DNA from: Caenorhabditis remanei | Lineage: Eukaryota; Nematoda; Chromadorea; Rhabditida; Rhabditidae | DNA: 64,000 nucleotides | Direction: 5' to 3' | Assembly (NCBI RefSeq): GCF_010183535.1 | Contig: NC_071331.1 | Span: 3,224,001-3,288,000 of the forward strand | Made by a program: the position numbers and the translations under genes | Part shown: piece after piece, positions 1 to 11,869 of the stretch | Numbering within the stretch: position 1 is the stretch's first letter | Layout: each line of letters opens with the position of its first letter | Notes under the pieces: generated by a model | The model's database searches: none | What the model saw: the letters and a program-made list of their open reading frames with translations, nothing else | What the model was told of the DNA's origin: nothing

Positions 1-888
1 CTGCTGCATCGCTACTGAAAAACTGAAAAAAATTAATGTTTCTCTTTCTCCATTAAAATAAGTGTTTTAAAGATTCAGTTTAATGATACGAAAGGAAGCT
101 CAAAAACCAACAAAAAAAGTTTTCAAATAATTTTTGGATTTTTTTTTTAATTTTGAAAGCATGTCACAATGTCAGCACGATGAAGAAATTATGCAAATTG
201 TGAAATTCTTTTGTTTAGCTAGAATAAATTCCGAAACTATCTCAAACGGAGCAACTCAACGTCGAACATGACACTGTTTCTGGTATTCTTGATACAGTAA
301 TTCACGAAACTAGTACTAATTAAAACAGTATGTTCACAACGAAGCTCAACCTACCTCTGCACACCAGCTCTATTGACAACGGGGGCTACAAATTGTCGTG
401 ACGGTGAAATTAGAGCTCTTACTGGAGAGACCTAGCGAAATAAAAAATGGCTCCCGAGTAAATAAAATGTTGGAAACAGTAAAACACTAAATTGCTTGAA
501 AACCACGTTTTTCAATCCTAATGGTCTTGATAGAAACTTTTGAGACTAAAAGAATAGACTGGTATCATTGCGCTAGAATTACCTATGCGCTGGTCTAAAA
601 ATGACAGAAAGGCGTTTTCAGCGAAAATCAAATTCTCCGTGAAAAATCTTTTTCAGTTCTTCAGAAGAGTTAACACAAAAGGAAAACACAAACAAAAAAT
701 TTAACAGTTTTCGGAAATTTTTTTTAATTTTGAAAGACTGTCTTATTTCCCCACACTCCGCGCTAATATGCTCCTTTCAAAAAAGGTGTCAACTACAAAA
801 ATAAAACTATTGGTGTATTCTAGTCGCCGTAGGAAAACTGGAAAAATAGGAAAATTATTATTTCCGTGTCAAGATTAGCAAAAAAATT

Positions 889-909
889 AAAACAGGGGAA
901 CGTTCAGGA
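889..909 (-). ncRNA. Candidate 21U-RNA (piRNA)
   Basis: A minus-strand CTGTTTCA core lies at 948-955. The YRNT start T is at 909, 39 nt beyond the core. Flanks are A/T-rich, with no coding ORF here. Confidence 0.45.
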
Positions 910-1204
910 TTGAAACCTCACCCCAGAAAAATTATAAATTTATTGTTTGAAACAGGGGTTATTTTCCAAAAATTTTGCAATGCCCATTCTGTCTTCAATA
1001 GAATATTTAAGCACTCACCATGTTCCCTTCTCTTGCAGCTTTTTTTTTTCAGCTACACACGGGAAATAGGTCGGTGAGACAAGCGGTGAGACACAGACTG
1101 AATTCGAATCAAATCGTCAGACACTGAAAATTAAAACCAAAAACAATTTTTCTAAGACAACAAAAAAAACTACTCCTATTATCAAAAAATTTCTCTCAAT
1201 AAAT

Positions 1205-1500
1205 ATGTTTTCCTTCCCCGATACACATATGAAATATTGCGAAATTTTGCATGCGAGGTCGCAAGGGGGGAACAGAATAACAAGAGGGTGCAACATTTCG
1301 TCACTGACCAAACAACTAGTTTATTTATTTTCAGAGCGGGGAGAAAGGTGTCTACGGCATCTGGCGCGTCTTGGACGCGCGGCCAGAAGGGGGGGGGGGG
1401 GCAGAGTGATGTTTGCTTGGTGTGTATTTTGTGTTTGTTTTTTGCTGTCAAGGTTGGCTGGCGTGTCTTTGACGCGAGAGATATTTTCTGATGAATGAGT
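1205..1500. other. Non-coding stretch with 14-base G run
   Basis: This is a locally G/C-richer island in A/T-rich DNA, holding a G homopolymer at about 1388-1401. A TTTTCAG acceptor-like site at 1329-1335 precedes an open reading of about 50 codons in either of two frames, but neither resembles a known protein. I treat it as non-coding. Confidence 0.25.
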
Positions 1501-2175
1501 TTAAAAACATTATATACGAATGGTGAAGCTCAATTAATATAGGTTTTGTTTTGAACTACATAACATAACACGTGGGAAACTGTAACCGAGAGAAGCAATC
1601 TGACAATATCGACGAAGAATACAAGCAGAATTATATGACGAATGCGGATATGTTTTTATCCTGAAACTTTAAAAAATTTAAGTGATTTTAGAACACCTCA
1701 CCTATGCGTAAATAAACAAGATGTCATTGATAATGTGAATTGTAACTAAAGTTCTTGCAACAGGAAAAATCATTGATAAAGGTAAAAAATTGAGATTAAA
1801 ATCTTAGTAAGCTCTTAAATTCGAATTTAAAAAAGATTTAATTAAGCCAGGAAACTATTGAAGAAGAAATTAATTAATGGACAATAAACTTTCATGTCGA
1901 AACAGAAAAAAAGTCTAAAAGAAAGTCGGGTATCGCTTATGAAACTTGAAATGTTATAGCCTCTTTTTATTTCTAAAAAAATGATTTTCTGATTAATTAC
2001 GTACTTGTTCTATCTTCATATTATTGAGCTCATATTCTATCTGTCAATTGTAGTTAGTATTCATTATCACTATTTTTTCTGTGAACAGGAACCCCTTTCA
2101 CTTCCGTTTCAAAAATGTTTTTTTTTTTAAATTTAGGCCGATAGAAGACAGAAATCAATTGGTATCTCTTAACCG

Positions 2176-2196
2176 GCAGAAGGAAACGTATTGTTA
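2176..2196 (-). ncRNA. Candidate 21U-RNA (piRNA)
   Basis: Minus-strand core at 2236-2243, with the YRNT start T at 2196 (40 nt). The motif and start are conserved in the duplicate at 6476-6496, although the neighbouring sequence has diverged. Confidence 0.5.
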
Positions 2197-3732
2197 ATAG
2201 ATTCTCGTCAAATATGGACATAGAATACACTACGATGAAACAGGAGCATGATTGCAAATGTGGTAATGGATCAATCCCCGCCCCCCTTTTCTTTTTGAAC
2301 CATTGAATTCTCATTATGCTTATTAGGACTTGTATCAAATCTTTTTCCAGTTTTTAGTTGAAGCAAACCTTGTTTGTGTTGATCATGACAATTATAAGTG
2401 TTGTGTTTTCATGTTATTTTGGAAAAATGAATTCTGAAATGAAAAATTGCTTTAGAGTCATGAAATCTTGGTCTTGAACACATTCACTAGTCTCTATTGT
2501 TGACGCTCCAAAACAGAAGATTTAAAAAAAGTTTTGCTGAAGATAGGAGAACGTCGGTAAACCAGTTGGGATATCGACTTTCTCATGTTTGTTTCTGTTT
2601 TGGAATTGTGCTGAAATTGTTCAGAGCAAAATTTTTTGATCATGGAGGCCTGGTTTTAGAAGCTTTTTTAGTGATAGAACACGTTTTTTTTCGATTCCTC
2701 ATTTTCTTGACAACAAGAAACAATTTTTGTTGGAAAAAATTACGAGCTTATCTCTAAGTTTATCTGTAAGTCTTATAAGGGTGTACTTTAAAAATTTATG
2801 TGTTTCAAATTGAAGGGAAACTAGAAAATTGCGCGCAATATCAATATATCAATATTGTAGCCGCCCGTCTTTTGTGAAGTTTTAGAAATTGGTTATATTA
2901 TTTGTTAACAAAACAGGACAAAATAGTTTTTCTAAAAGAACCGCTGTTTTAATAATTTCATTTTGAAGAAGATGCTATTTCTCGTAGTTAATAGGAATAT
3001 TTGACTGGGAAATACGGCCCATCAGTTGGATCTATTGAATCAGAAACTTCACAATGGTAAGAGACAGTGAATTTTTTTCTAAACATTGAACTAAAACTTG
3101 TTTCTAAAAACGATAAATTCATTGGTTTCACGAAATTTTCAGTTCAAGAACCTGAAATAAGTTGAAACACTTCAGGAAATCGATTAAAAGTGTTTGTTTT
3201 GTTCCTCGTCATATTTTATTGCATTGCTACACTTGAATAAATGAAATGGTTACTGTTATCACTACAGGTTTTCAATAGGTGCCACTTTTCATTATTAATG
3301 GGTACAACATATTTGTGATGCATAGAACGGAGGCAATTTACTATTAAGACTTAAAGTTTTATACACTTCAAACTTTTGTGAAACTGCAAATGTTTTCAGC
3401 ACAACTGGCGCATAATTCTAATGCATAATTTCGGGATATTTTAAATTTTACATTTTATGCTATTCAGAAAAAAAAAATCAGAAACGAAATCAGGCAGTTG
3501 TGTAATTAACCAAAAAAATTATCAGAACAGTAAAAATAGTTGTGTTGTGGAAAATTGACAATTCCCCACATATTCTGACGGTTTTCATGATCATTCTTGT
3601 TTTTTCAGTTTCTATAGGTTTTTTCTAGTACTGAACGTTAAATAACAAAACAAACAACATCGCTTCACCATTGAAAAAAATATAAAAACCCGCAGCTATG
3701 CTTTTTGAAGTTGGAGAAGGTCACAGTTAGTT

Positions 3733-3753
3733 TGAAACCGAACTACGAATCTA
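3733..3753 (-). ncRNA. Candidate 21U-RNA (piRNA)
   Basis: Minus-strand core at 3792-3799, start T at 3753 (39 nt). The paralogous locus is at 9206-9226 with identical spacing. Confidence 0.48.
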
Positions 3754-4042
3754 GCAAAATGTGATTTTAGACACTTTACTCATGAAAAATTTGAAACAGT
3801 TTTTATTTAACATTACACCATGGAGAGAGCTGATACTCTCAGTTGAATCCGACTAATTCGAATGAAACACTTTTTTATTTTCAGACTGTCTTCAAACAAA
3901 GAGAATCGCTATGCCATGATTGATCTGAAACTCTAAAAATAATATAATTATTACTTGAGTAATTTTCCAATTATCAGCATTTATGCAAGATAAAACTGTT
4001 TCATATTATTAATAAAAAATTGTTGAACTATTAAAAAAATGA

Positions 4043-4063
4043 TTTTCCTGCGAGGTTATCTTA
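4043..4063 (+). ncRNA. Candidate 21U-RNA (piRNA)
   Basis: Plus-strand core at 3996-4003 inside an A/T-rich run. TGAT supplies YRNT with its T at 4043, 40 nt beyond the core. This is one of the most canonical examples in the window. Confidence 0.5.
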
Positions 4064-4974
4064 ATCCGGTTTGATACTATAATCTTTAGAAGAACATTTA
4101 TTCCAAAAAATATTGTATACAACAATTATTAAAATTAAAACCGTTCTAATGATTTTTTCAAAACGGGTAACTTTTTGGAAATGACTAGTGAACATAGTTT
4201 TTGTATAACAAAATGCGTAAAGTAATGTGCAAACTATTACCTTTGATAGACGAAACAAAAACGAGTTATTCTTGTGAGCACTCATTTCAAAACTATTTGC
4301 AACCGACAGAAATAAAAGTTCAGTTTCATGGAGAAATAATTACAACTTTACTTCTGATATAATTGTTTAACATACAAAAAAGAAAAAAATCAAGTCTTTA
4401 AAAAAGTATCTTCTTCGGAAAAGTATGAAGTCAAAATAGCACATCCATTTTCTAACTAGAAATAGTTAGATTCCTCATTTCAAATAGCTGTCCCATTTTC
4501 AAATTGTCTAGAAACGCTGAAACCGAAAATATATAGTAGGCAATGTATCCACGTTATCGATAGCTAACCCGTTGTCAGTTGAACAAAGCTCACTTCACTT
4601 TTGTGCATGAAATATTCAATTGCTCATTGAAAAAAAATTACCTGGAAATACTAATACAACATAGGCGAATCGGAGAATTTTGAAAAAAATCAAAATCTGT
4701 AGAATTAGGTTAAAAATCAAAAAAGGAAAAGATGATTCGTAACGAGCTAGAAATTGTAGTGTAAATTTGGGTTTTTGAACGAAATAAGATTTGTAGAAAA
4801 GTTCAACATCGATTACAATTGTAATCAAGAAGAATGAACTTATAGAAGAAATTCTCATGCAGAAACAGAAAATGAAGGTTGTACACATTTTCAAATTATT
4901 CAGCTGTTGCAGGCAGTTTTTTTCTTCTCAAGTTAAGATTTCCAGTCTTTTGCTAATGTTATTCATCACAACTT

Positions 4975-5085
4975 CTACCCGCTACTCTTAACTTCTTTTC
5001 TCTGTTTTAAGACATTAATATCTTGTTTGGAAATTCCTTGAAGAAAATTTGACTGTGCAACTGCGAATAAAAATGCCACGAACAT
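4975..5085 (-). pseudogene. Possible signal-peptide exon remnant
   Basis: A 36-codon ORF starts MFVAFLFAVAQSNFLQGISK, a short hydrophobic stretch ending A-Q-S that resembles a secretory signal. It stops at 4975-4977; a GTTAAG donor-like site shortly before the stop could instead end an exon. The duplicate at about 10130-10190 keeps the start (MFVTHLFAIAQS) but ends after about 21 codons. No convincing downstream exons were found in either copy, so this is either the decayed first exon of a small secreted-protein gene or chance. Confidence 0.2.
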
Positions 5086-5477
5086 AAGTTGAAAGTTTTG
5101 CTCCAACTTGGTAGGATCAGAGATAAATGAGATTTCATAAAGATCATAACATTCTTTAGAATTTCCACAACCTTTTCAACATTAAACAAAAATATATGTA
5201 TACATGTTTCAGATTTATTTCATAAATCTTCATTTTTTGTCTATGACCGTTAAAGACGGTTTAAGAAATCAAAAAAGTGTTCGCAAGCATTTTCATATAA
5301 ATCTAATAAAAACTCAAAAATTCCAACTTATTAATCTCTGTGAATGGAAATATATTCAGTTAAAAATAACTTTTTTGTTGGAAAAAGTTCAAAAACTGAT
5401 TAAAAGTTCACAGAAAAACTCTCATTAATCAAAAATAGAATCGACAACTGAGATTCAAGATCCTGTTATAAATAACT

Positions 5478-5498
5478 GGAACAAATAAATAATCGTGA
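5478..5498 (-). ncRNA. Candidate 21U-RNA (piRNA)
   Basis: Minus-strand core at 5536-5543, start T at 5498 (38 nt). A plus-strand core at 5590 lies about 50 bp away, making a divergent pair. Confidence 0.42.
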
Positions 5499-5634
5499 AC
5501 ACAATTGTTCAGCTGCTAAAATTTTTACGGTACTCTGAAACAGATCAGAAAAACTTGAAACAATTCAAGAAGTTACAAAACTACTTTATCTGTTTCAGTT
5601 GTTTGATTTGTGTGCACATTCACTTCAATAGCAA

Positions 5635-5655
5635 TATTCACCTCTCTTTTGGTTG
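5635..5655 (+). ncRNA. Candidate 21U-RNA (piRNA)
   Basis: Plus-strand core at 5590-5597. Two overlapping YRNT starts are possible, with T at 5635 (38 nt) or 5638 (41 nt); the first is given here. Confidence 0.42.
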
Positions 5656-5690
5656 TAGGTTACCTTTTCTTTAAAAAGAATTCAAATACA

Positions 5691-6293
5691 CCCGAATTTC
5701 TTTTCGGGAATTTGTTCTGTTTCGACATGAAAGTTTCTTATCCATAAATACGTTTTTTCATCAATTGTTTCGTGATCAGATAAATTATTTTTTGTCCAAT
5801 TTAAGAACTTACTAAGATCTCGATCTTGTTAAAAACTAGTATTCCCAAATGTGAGTCCTACCACGCTAAAATTATTATTTTTTCTCAATGTTTTTATTTG
5901 CAACTCAATTTTCTTCCATCTTTAAATAATTGATTTTTCCTGTTGCAAGAACATTAGTTCATAAAACTCAATCCAAATAACCAATGATTTTTTAACTATA
6001 CAGAACTGCACGAATAACACTAACATGTTTAATGTTTCAAGAAAATATATTTTCACCTACATATTTTACATTCAATAGAATTTTGCTAGTATCTTTTTAA
6101 ATATCTTTTAAAAAATAGCGTGATAGTACTCACATTTGGGAATACTAGTTTTTAACAAGATCGAGATCTTAGTAAGTTCTTAAATTGAACAAAAAATAAT
6201 TTATCTGAACACAAAACAATTGATGATAAGGTATTTATGGAAAAGAAACTTTCATGTCGAAACAGAACAAATTCCCGAAAAGAAATTCGGGTG
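5691..6293. repeat. Inverted repeat, ~170-bp arms
   Basis: Arms at about 5691-5860 and 6128-6293 are near-perfect reverse complements, separated by about 265 bp of A/T-rich spacer. Each arm carries one CTGTTTCG near its outer end (5717-5724 plus, 6258-6265 minus). The arm sequence also matches the start of the segmental duplication (about 1790-1930). No terminal target duplication was seen, so a rearranged local duplication is as likely as a mobile element. Confidence 0.7.
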
Positions 6294-6358
6294 TAGCTTA
6301 TCGAATTTTTCAACTGTTTCAGCTGCTACCTATTTCTAAAAACTTAATTTCTATTTAT

Positions 6359-6379
6359 TAGCGTGATAGGTAAGTTGTT
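6359..6379 (+). ncRNA. Candidate 21U-RNA (piRNA)
   Basis: Plus-strand core at 6314-6321, YRNT start T at 6359 (38 nt). Confidence 0.4.
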
Positions 6380-6475
6380 AGTATCTACGATCCCTATTTT
6401 TCCTGTTAACCAGTTTTCCACTTCCGTTTCCATAAAATATTTTATTTAGGCCGTTAGACGATAGGAGTCAATTGA

Positions 6476-6496
6476 TTTCCAGATTTAAACTTGTTA
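6476..6496 (-). ncRNA. Candidate 21U-RNA (piRNA)
   Basis: Minus-strand core at 6536-6543, start T at 6496 (40 nt). It is the duplicate of the locus at 2176-2196. Confidence 0.5.
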
Positions 6497-7313
6497 ATAG
6501 ATTCTCGTCAAATGAGGACATAGAATACACTACGATGAAACAGGAGCATGGTTGTAACTGTGGTAATGGATCATGATTATGACAATTGTAAATGTTTTGT
6601 TATCATGAGATTTTGGAAAAATAAATTCGGATGTGAAAAATTGGTTTATAATTATGAAATCTTGGTCTTGAATACATTCATTAGTATCTATTTATTATTG
6701 TTGACACTTCGAAGCAAAAGTTTAATAAAAAAGTTTTTTCTGAAGACAGGAAGACGTTGGTAAATCAGTTGGGATACTCATGATTTTCTGTTTTGGAATT
6801 GTGCTAAAATTGATTAGAACCAAAATTTTTGATTATCAAGGCCAGGCTTTCAGGCTTTTTAATTCAGGTATTGATGTAACACGGTTTTTTCGATTCCTCA
6901 TTTTCTTGACAACAAGAAATAATTTTTAGTTGAAAAAAATTACGAAAAATTTAAAAATTTGTGTGTTTCAAATTGATGGGGAAATAGAAATTTCGATCCA
7001 ATAGCAATGTTTCAGATCCCTGTATTCTGTGAATTTTTTAAAAATTGTTTACTTTCTTGTTAACAGTACGGGTCATCATCGTTTTTCTGAAAAAAAACTG
7101 ATGTTTTAACTATTTCATTTAAAATAAGATGATATTTTTCATTGTTATTTAGGAATTTGACATGTTAACCTAATTCACCAGTTGAATCTGTCGTATCAAA
7201 AGTTTTACAATCGGAAGCGACAGTGAAATTTTCAGTTGACGAAAATAACTTGAAAACAGTCGACACACTTCTGGAATCCGATCAAAAAAAAATTTTCGTA
7301 CATGGCTTAGTAC

Positions 7314-8847
7314 CAGACTCGGCAAATGTCGCCAAGTCTAGGCCAAACTCTGCGGCTGTACAAGTCTAGGCGCAACCTCCCACCAGTCTAGGCCCAACTT
7401 TGGGTGATCAGAGCCAATGATAGAGGGTCACCAAGTATTGGCCCAATGTTGGATATTGATTTTTTCTTTGGCAGCCACTCATTTAAATTTATTTTATTTT
7501 TCTGTTTTTACCCATTTTTACGAGTTTTCAGTATTTCCCTTGTTACATTTATCATTCCGAACTTTGTTTCCGAAATATTCAGATTTATATGTTTTAAAAC
7601 TTCAGAGAAACTCAATGGGTTCACACCGGAACCCTTTCAGTGAAGAGGACAAATTGTTCCCAAAAAACGAAAACTCGGATTCGCAAAAGTAGCAGTATTT
7701 CTCGGTGAGCTAATAACAATTTGCAGTTCCAAAAACTTATAATTGTATTTCTAGAGAACCTAGAAAGCTGTCAACTCTTCTCAATCATACGGAAACAACG
7801 GAAGGAAATTTCAAGAACACCGCCAATGGAAAGTTAATAAATGTGAGAATTATTCTTGAAAGTATGAAATTTTATTCTTGAATTTTATAGCTCATAATCA
7901 ATCGGATTTCTGGACAACGTCTACATCACCTATGCTATCATCCCCATCATCTTCGCCTACATCAGATCCGAAGGAATAATAACTGACTCCTTCGAAAATA
8001 TATGTAATTTTTCTTTGTTAAACTTTGTAAATTTTTCTTTGTTAAACATGATTGTCCTTCGTTTTTGATTTTTTTTAAATCTAATAAATTTATGAGTTCT
8101 AATGAATTATATTTAAGCAAAACAGGAGAAAATCAATAAGATATTCCAGGGCCTGGACCGCGCTTTCACCAAGCCTTCCACCAGTCTCCCACAAACCTCC
8201 CACAAGTCTTGGCCTGCTTTTACGTAACACTTGTGGGAGATGTGCGCCTAGACTTGTGAGAGGCTCGTGCTAGACTTGGCGACACTTGCCGAGAGAGCTG
8301 TGCGGAAGTAAAATTTTTTGAAAAGGAAGAAGGAAGAAGGAAGAAGGAAGTGAAATTTTCAAAAAGGAAGAAGGAAGAAGGAAGAAGGAAGAAGGAAGAA
8401 GGAAATAACTTTTTCAAAAGGGAAGAAGGAAGAAGGAATAAAAAAGTGAAAAAAGCCCAGGAAGAAGGAAGAAGGAAGGAAGAAGGAAGGAAGAAAGAAG
8501 TTGGGTTCCGAACCGGGAAATCGGAAGTTAATTTTGAAAATGACCAATTTGAGGAAACTTTTTTCTAGTCATCTCTGAAAACGAATTTTGATGTTGTTTC
8601 ATACAAAATTCCGTCAAAAACCCCCAAAATTCCGCCAAAATTCCGTCGAAAATTTCAAAATTTTAGTAAACTTTTCAACGGAAGAAGGAACAAGGAAGAA
8701 GGAAAAAAACATTTTCAAAAGGGAAGAAGGAAGAAGGAAGAAGGAAGTAAATTTTTCAAAAGGGAAGAAGGAAGAAGGAATAAAAAAGTGAAAAAAGCCC
8801 GGAAGAAGGAAGAAGGAAGTCGAAGGAAGGAATTCCGAACAGCTCTG
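7314..8847. mobile_element. Chimeric hAT-like MITE with 8-bp TSD
   Basis: Perfect 8-bp direct repeats CTTAGTAC (7306-7313 and 8848-8855) flank a block starting CAGACTCGGC and ending CAGCTCTG. It has two parts. The left part (7314-8292) has its own inverted ends: CTCGGCAAATGTCGCCAAGT near the left, and its near reverse complement at about 8268-8293. The right part (8293-8847) starts GAGAGCTGTGCGG and ends CAGCTCTG, and consists of GAAGAAGG-type repeats; it matches the family at 63394-63924. One target duplication spans both parts, so the left end of one element and the right end of another seem to have moved as a unit. Confidence 0.75.
7603..7978 (+). pseudogene. Exon-like captured gene fragment inside the MITE
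   Basis: An AAAACTTCAG acceptor is followed by AGAAACTCAATG and the reading MGSHRNPFSEEDKLFPKNEN to about 7687. A second exon-like block (about 7755-7833, after TTTCTAG) reads EPRKLSTLLNHTETTEGNFK. A third (about 7891-7978, after TTTTATAG) reads NQSDFWTTSTSPMLSSPSSS and ends PTSDPKE-stop. Acceptors, lack of internal stops and a Ser/Pro-rich tail suggest real exons, possibly host exons captured between transposon ends. Exact junctions and phases are uncertain and I do not recognise the protein. Confidence 0.3.
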
Positions 8848-9205
8848 CTTAGTACATATTTTATTGCACCGCCAAACTTGAATAAATGAAATAGCTACTG
8901 TTATCACTACAAGTTTTCAATTGATAGCACTACTCATTATTATTGGTTTAGTGAATTTCAAAATTGATTATAAATATTTTTTGAATTTGAATTTGAAACA
9001 TACTTTGTAGTTATGTGTTGAATTTGGAAAAGGTCACAGTTAACTGAAACTGGCATTCGATGTTTTTGATCTAGATATCCCAAAATAGTTTTGTTATTGG
9101 AAGTAAATGGTTGGCTGGCTGGGAAGATGACTTCGTAAGGATTCTGAATCTGATTCAAAAATTTTTCAGTGTCAAAGTGGACCGAGAGGCCAGTTTTCAG
9201 AAAAA

Positions 9206-9226
9206 AAATTAAGAACTACAAATCTA
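9206..9226 (-). ncRNA. Candidate 21U-RNA (piRNA)
   Basis: Minus-strand core at 9265-9272, start T at 9226 (39 nt). It is the duplicate of 3733-3753. Confidence 0.48.
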
Positions 9227-10807
9227 GCAAAATGTGATTTTAGGCACTTTACTCATGAAACGTTTGAAACAGTATCTATTTTACATTAGATCATGGAAAG
9301 AGCTGATACTTTCAGGTGAGTCTCACTAATCTGAATATACACTTTTGTTAGTTTCAGACATGTCTTCCAACAAACAAGTAATAACACTCGGTGCCATGCT
9401 TGAAATTCTGGAAAGATTTTAATTTTTACTTCAGTAACTTTCAAAATCTCATTTTTATTCAAGAGGAAATTGTTTAACATTATTAATAAATAGTTTCAAT
9501 GTATTGAAATCTTGGTTCTGTTTCGTGTGAAATAAACTAAATGTGAGAACAGCATTTTGGGAGAATATTTATTCAATGAAAATATCGTGTAATCAATTTT
9601 GAAAATTCAAACCAGCCTAATGATTTTTTTAGAATAGGTAATCTTTTTTGAAACGGTTTGCAACCGACAGAAATTTTGTGCACCAAACACGAGTATGGCA
9701 GGATTACTAAAAACATTGGAACTTGGAAATAGTTATAAAGACGAAACAGGAAAATTTGAAAAAAAAACAACATCTGCACAATTACCGGTTTTTTTAAAAG
9801 GTTTTTTTTGAAAAAAAAATGATTTGCAGCAAAGTTTAAATAGCTTTATAATCGAATCAAGAAGGATGAACTTATGGAAGAAATTCTCTTGCAGAAACAG
9901 AAAATGTATTCAAACTTTTCAGATGTTGCAGGACGTTTTTTCTTCTCAGGTTTCTAGTATTTTCCGATAATTCTATGAAATTATTATCCGCTACAATTAA
10001 CTTCATTTCTATGTTTCAAGAAATCAGTATCTTGTTTGGAAATTCAGTGAAGTGCTAGATGTCGAAATAGATACTCAGTCACTTGCCAATTGTTAAAATT
10101 AGTACCGTCAACTACTTATTTTCGAATTTAGGATGAAATTTTGATTGTGCAATTGCAAATAAATGTGTAACGAACATATGTTGAAGTTTTTCGTCAAACT
10201 TGGTGAGAGATATTTATAAAAATCAGTTTATTATGCAATTTTTTAGTTGCTAAGACTGAGAGCATTCTATATAATTTTAGTTTTTTCTTGTCTGCATTTC
10301 AAAACCGTAAAAACATGAAATCGATTTTCAAGATATTGGTTGGAAATTCGAAACGTAGCTTACTTTGCTGGATGACTCGCGGTTTTTAGCTCGATCATTC
10401 AGATAATAATAACATCCTCTTCATTTGAAATTTGTTAACAAGTAAAATGTTTCAGTATATAGAAAGTTTCACTGCTGTTAACACGAACTGGGTGTAAATT
10501 TATGAATCATACCAAAAGGTGCATAATGGTTCATTTGGGCAATAGTTCTCATAACAGTAGTTTGAAGCACAAAATTTAATTCCGTTGCAAACATTCAGAA
10601 ATGTCAATTCTGAAATTGTAATTAGAGTATTTTGTGTCAGATCAGAAAGTACACAAATTTCAAGCTGACCTTCTAACATTGTGCTGCTTTGTTTCATGAA
10701 AATCTGGCAAATTTTGATGTTCAAAATGTGAATTTACAAATTTAAAATGCATACTTGTTTACTGTTTCAAAGTGTCCAATTATTCTGTTTATAAATTTAA
10801 ATTTTAT

Positions 10808-10828
10808 TCCGTTTAATGTCCCCGAGTG
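10808..10828 (+). ncRNA. Candidate 21U-RNA (piRNA)
   Basis: Plus-strand core at 10762-10769, YRNT start T at 10808 (39 nt). Confidence 0.45.
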
Positions 10829-11050
10829 CATCTTACACGTCGCAAACTTAAAGGCGGCAGTTCGGTTAAAACATTATGGTGGTAGATTGACCTGGCGTTT
10901 AACCTGGACCTCATTTTAATGAAAAATGTTTGGAGTACTATTTTTTGGTTTGTTTACAGTCAGAGTTATCAGTTAGTTTTCTTCCGTTTCTCATTCATAT
11001 AATATTTTATTATTGGGTGGTACTGTCGTAATACTAGAGGTAGATGATGC

Positions 11051-11071
11051 GGACTATGGAAAACAGCGCTA
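11051..11071 (-). ncRNA. Candidate 21U-RNA (piRNA)
   Basis: Minus-strand core at 11111-11118, start T at 11071 (40 nt). Confidence 0.48.
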
Positions 11072-11869
11072 TTGCGAAGACGTATTTAGAACCAAACTTA
11101 ATTTGGGGAGTGAAACAGAATCATATATGATTTTATAAAATTAATTCAAACATTTCTAACTCTATCATATCTTCGTGAAAAAACAGATTTATATGATTCC
11201 CAGCCCCATGTCCCCTAGTCAAACACAACACAAAAATTAGTTGTTTCATACCCTAGAAAAACTGATGTACTTTTTCAGCAAACAATTCATCAGATTTTCA
11301 TAACAGAATATAGTTTTAAAAATTGTGAAAATATTACAGTTTCTGTTTGATGACTTTTGTCACTTGACTGTAATTTATTATTGAATACAGAAATCAAAAA
11401 CGAAATACAATAAATAGAGTAAGTATGATAAGAAATGTCAGAATCCGTGTCCTCTTCTAGAGCTTTGTTTTATTATTTTACTCGGCACTGTTTGTAAAAA
11501 TAATCTGCTTATTTTAGTCTCTGATTTCTTCCATCGGTAGGAGTGCCAACGCCGGGTTTTTGTGGGAGAGTAACTAAAGTAATTGTTGAGGTCGATTGCA
11601 ATTTTACACAGTAGAAGTTCTAAAAACCTTTACGTAAAAAATATCCCGTATTTGCTGTACCAACAAAACACAGAGTAAAATAGTGATATTAATTTTTCAA
11701 TGTTCCATGAACAGCGACAGGAGCAACATTTTGATTGGCAATGTTCTCATTGCCGCGTTTTATTATTATTTTTCTGTCATTTTTTGCTGGTCCACTTATA
11801 TTAGGAACATAGTGCATCGGTTTTTATATGTTATAACCGGATAAGATAAAACAGTGACAGTAGAAGAAC

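Larger units (their letters stand above)
1880..5190. repeat. Segmental duplication, copy 1
   Basis: This stretch is collinear with 6240-10260. Matching blocks include 1886-1910 with 6246-6270, 2200-2250 with 6500-6550, 2460-2580 with 6650-6780, 3720-3840 with 9030-9310, and 4840-4880 with 9880-9910. The copies have diverged by substitutions and indels, and the second copy has gained the 7314-8847 transposon. The piRNA-type cores at 2236 and 3792 have equivalents at 6536 and 9265 with the same spacing to the start T, so these loci were duplicated with the segment. Confidence 0.7.
6240..10260. repeat. Segmental duplication, copy 2
   Basis: Second, diverged copy of 1880-5190, expanded by insertion of the composite transposon at 7314-8847. 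Without that insertion the flanking bases (ending 7313 and resuming 8856) join into the order seen around 3200 in copy 1, so copy 1 acts as the empty site. Confidence 0.7.
10270..11860. other. A/T-rich intergenic DNA
   Basis: No convincing ORF or repeat structure was found. The stretch holds two candidate 21U-RNA loci and many A- and T-runs. Confidence 0.5.

Noticed and set aside
4061..4894. Hydrophobic minus-strand ORFs (74 and 92 codons) as a chemoreceptor gene
   Set aside because: The Phe/Ile-rich reading reflects A/T content; the duplicate copy is not open in the same frames and no seven-helix layout could be assembled.
8220..8907. Lys/Glu- and Phe/Ser-rich ORFs around the GAAGAAGG arrays, repeated at 63341-63657
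   Set aside because: Low-complexity readings of MITE repeats in both orientations.
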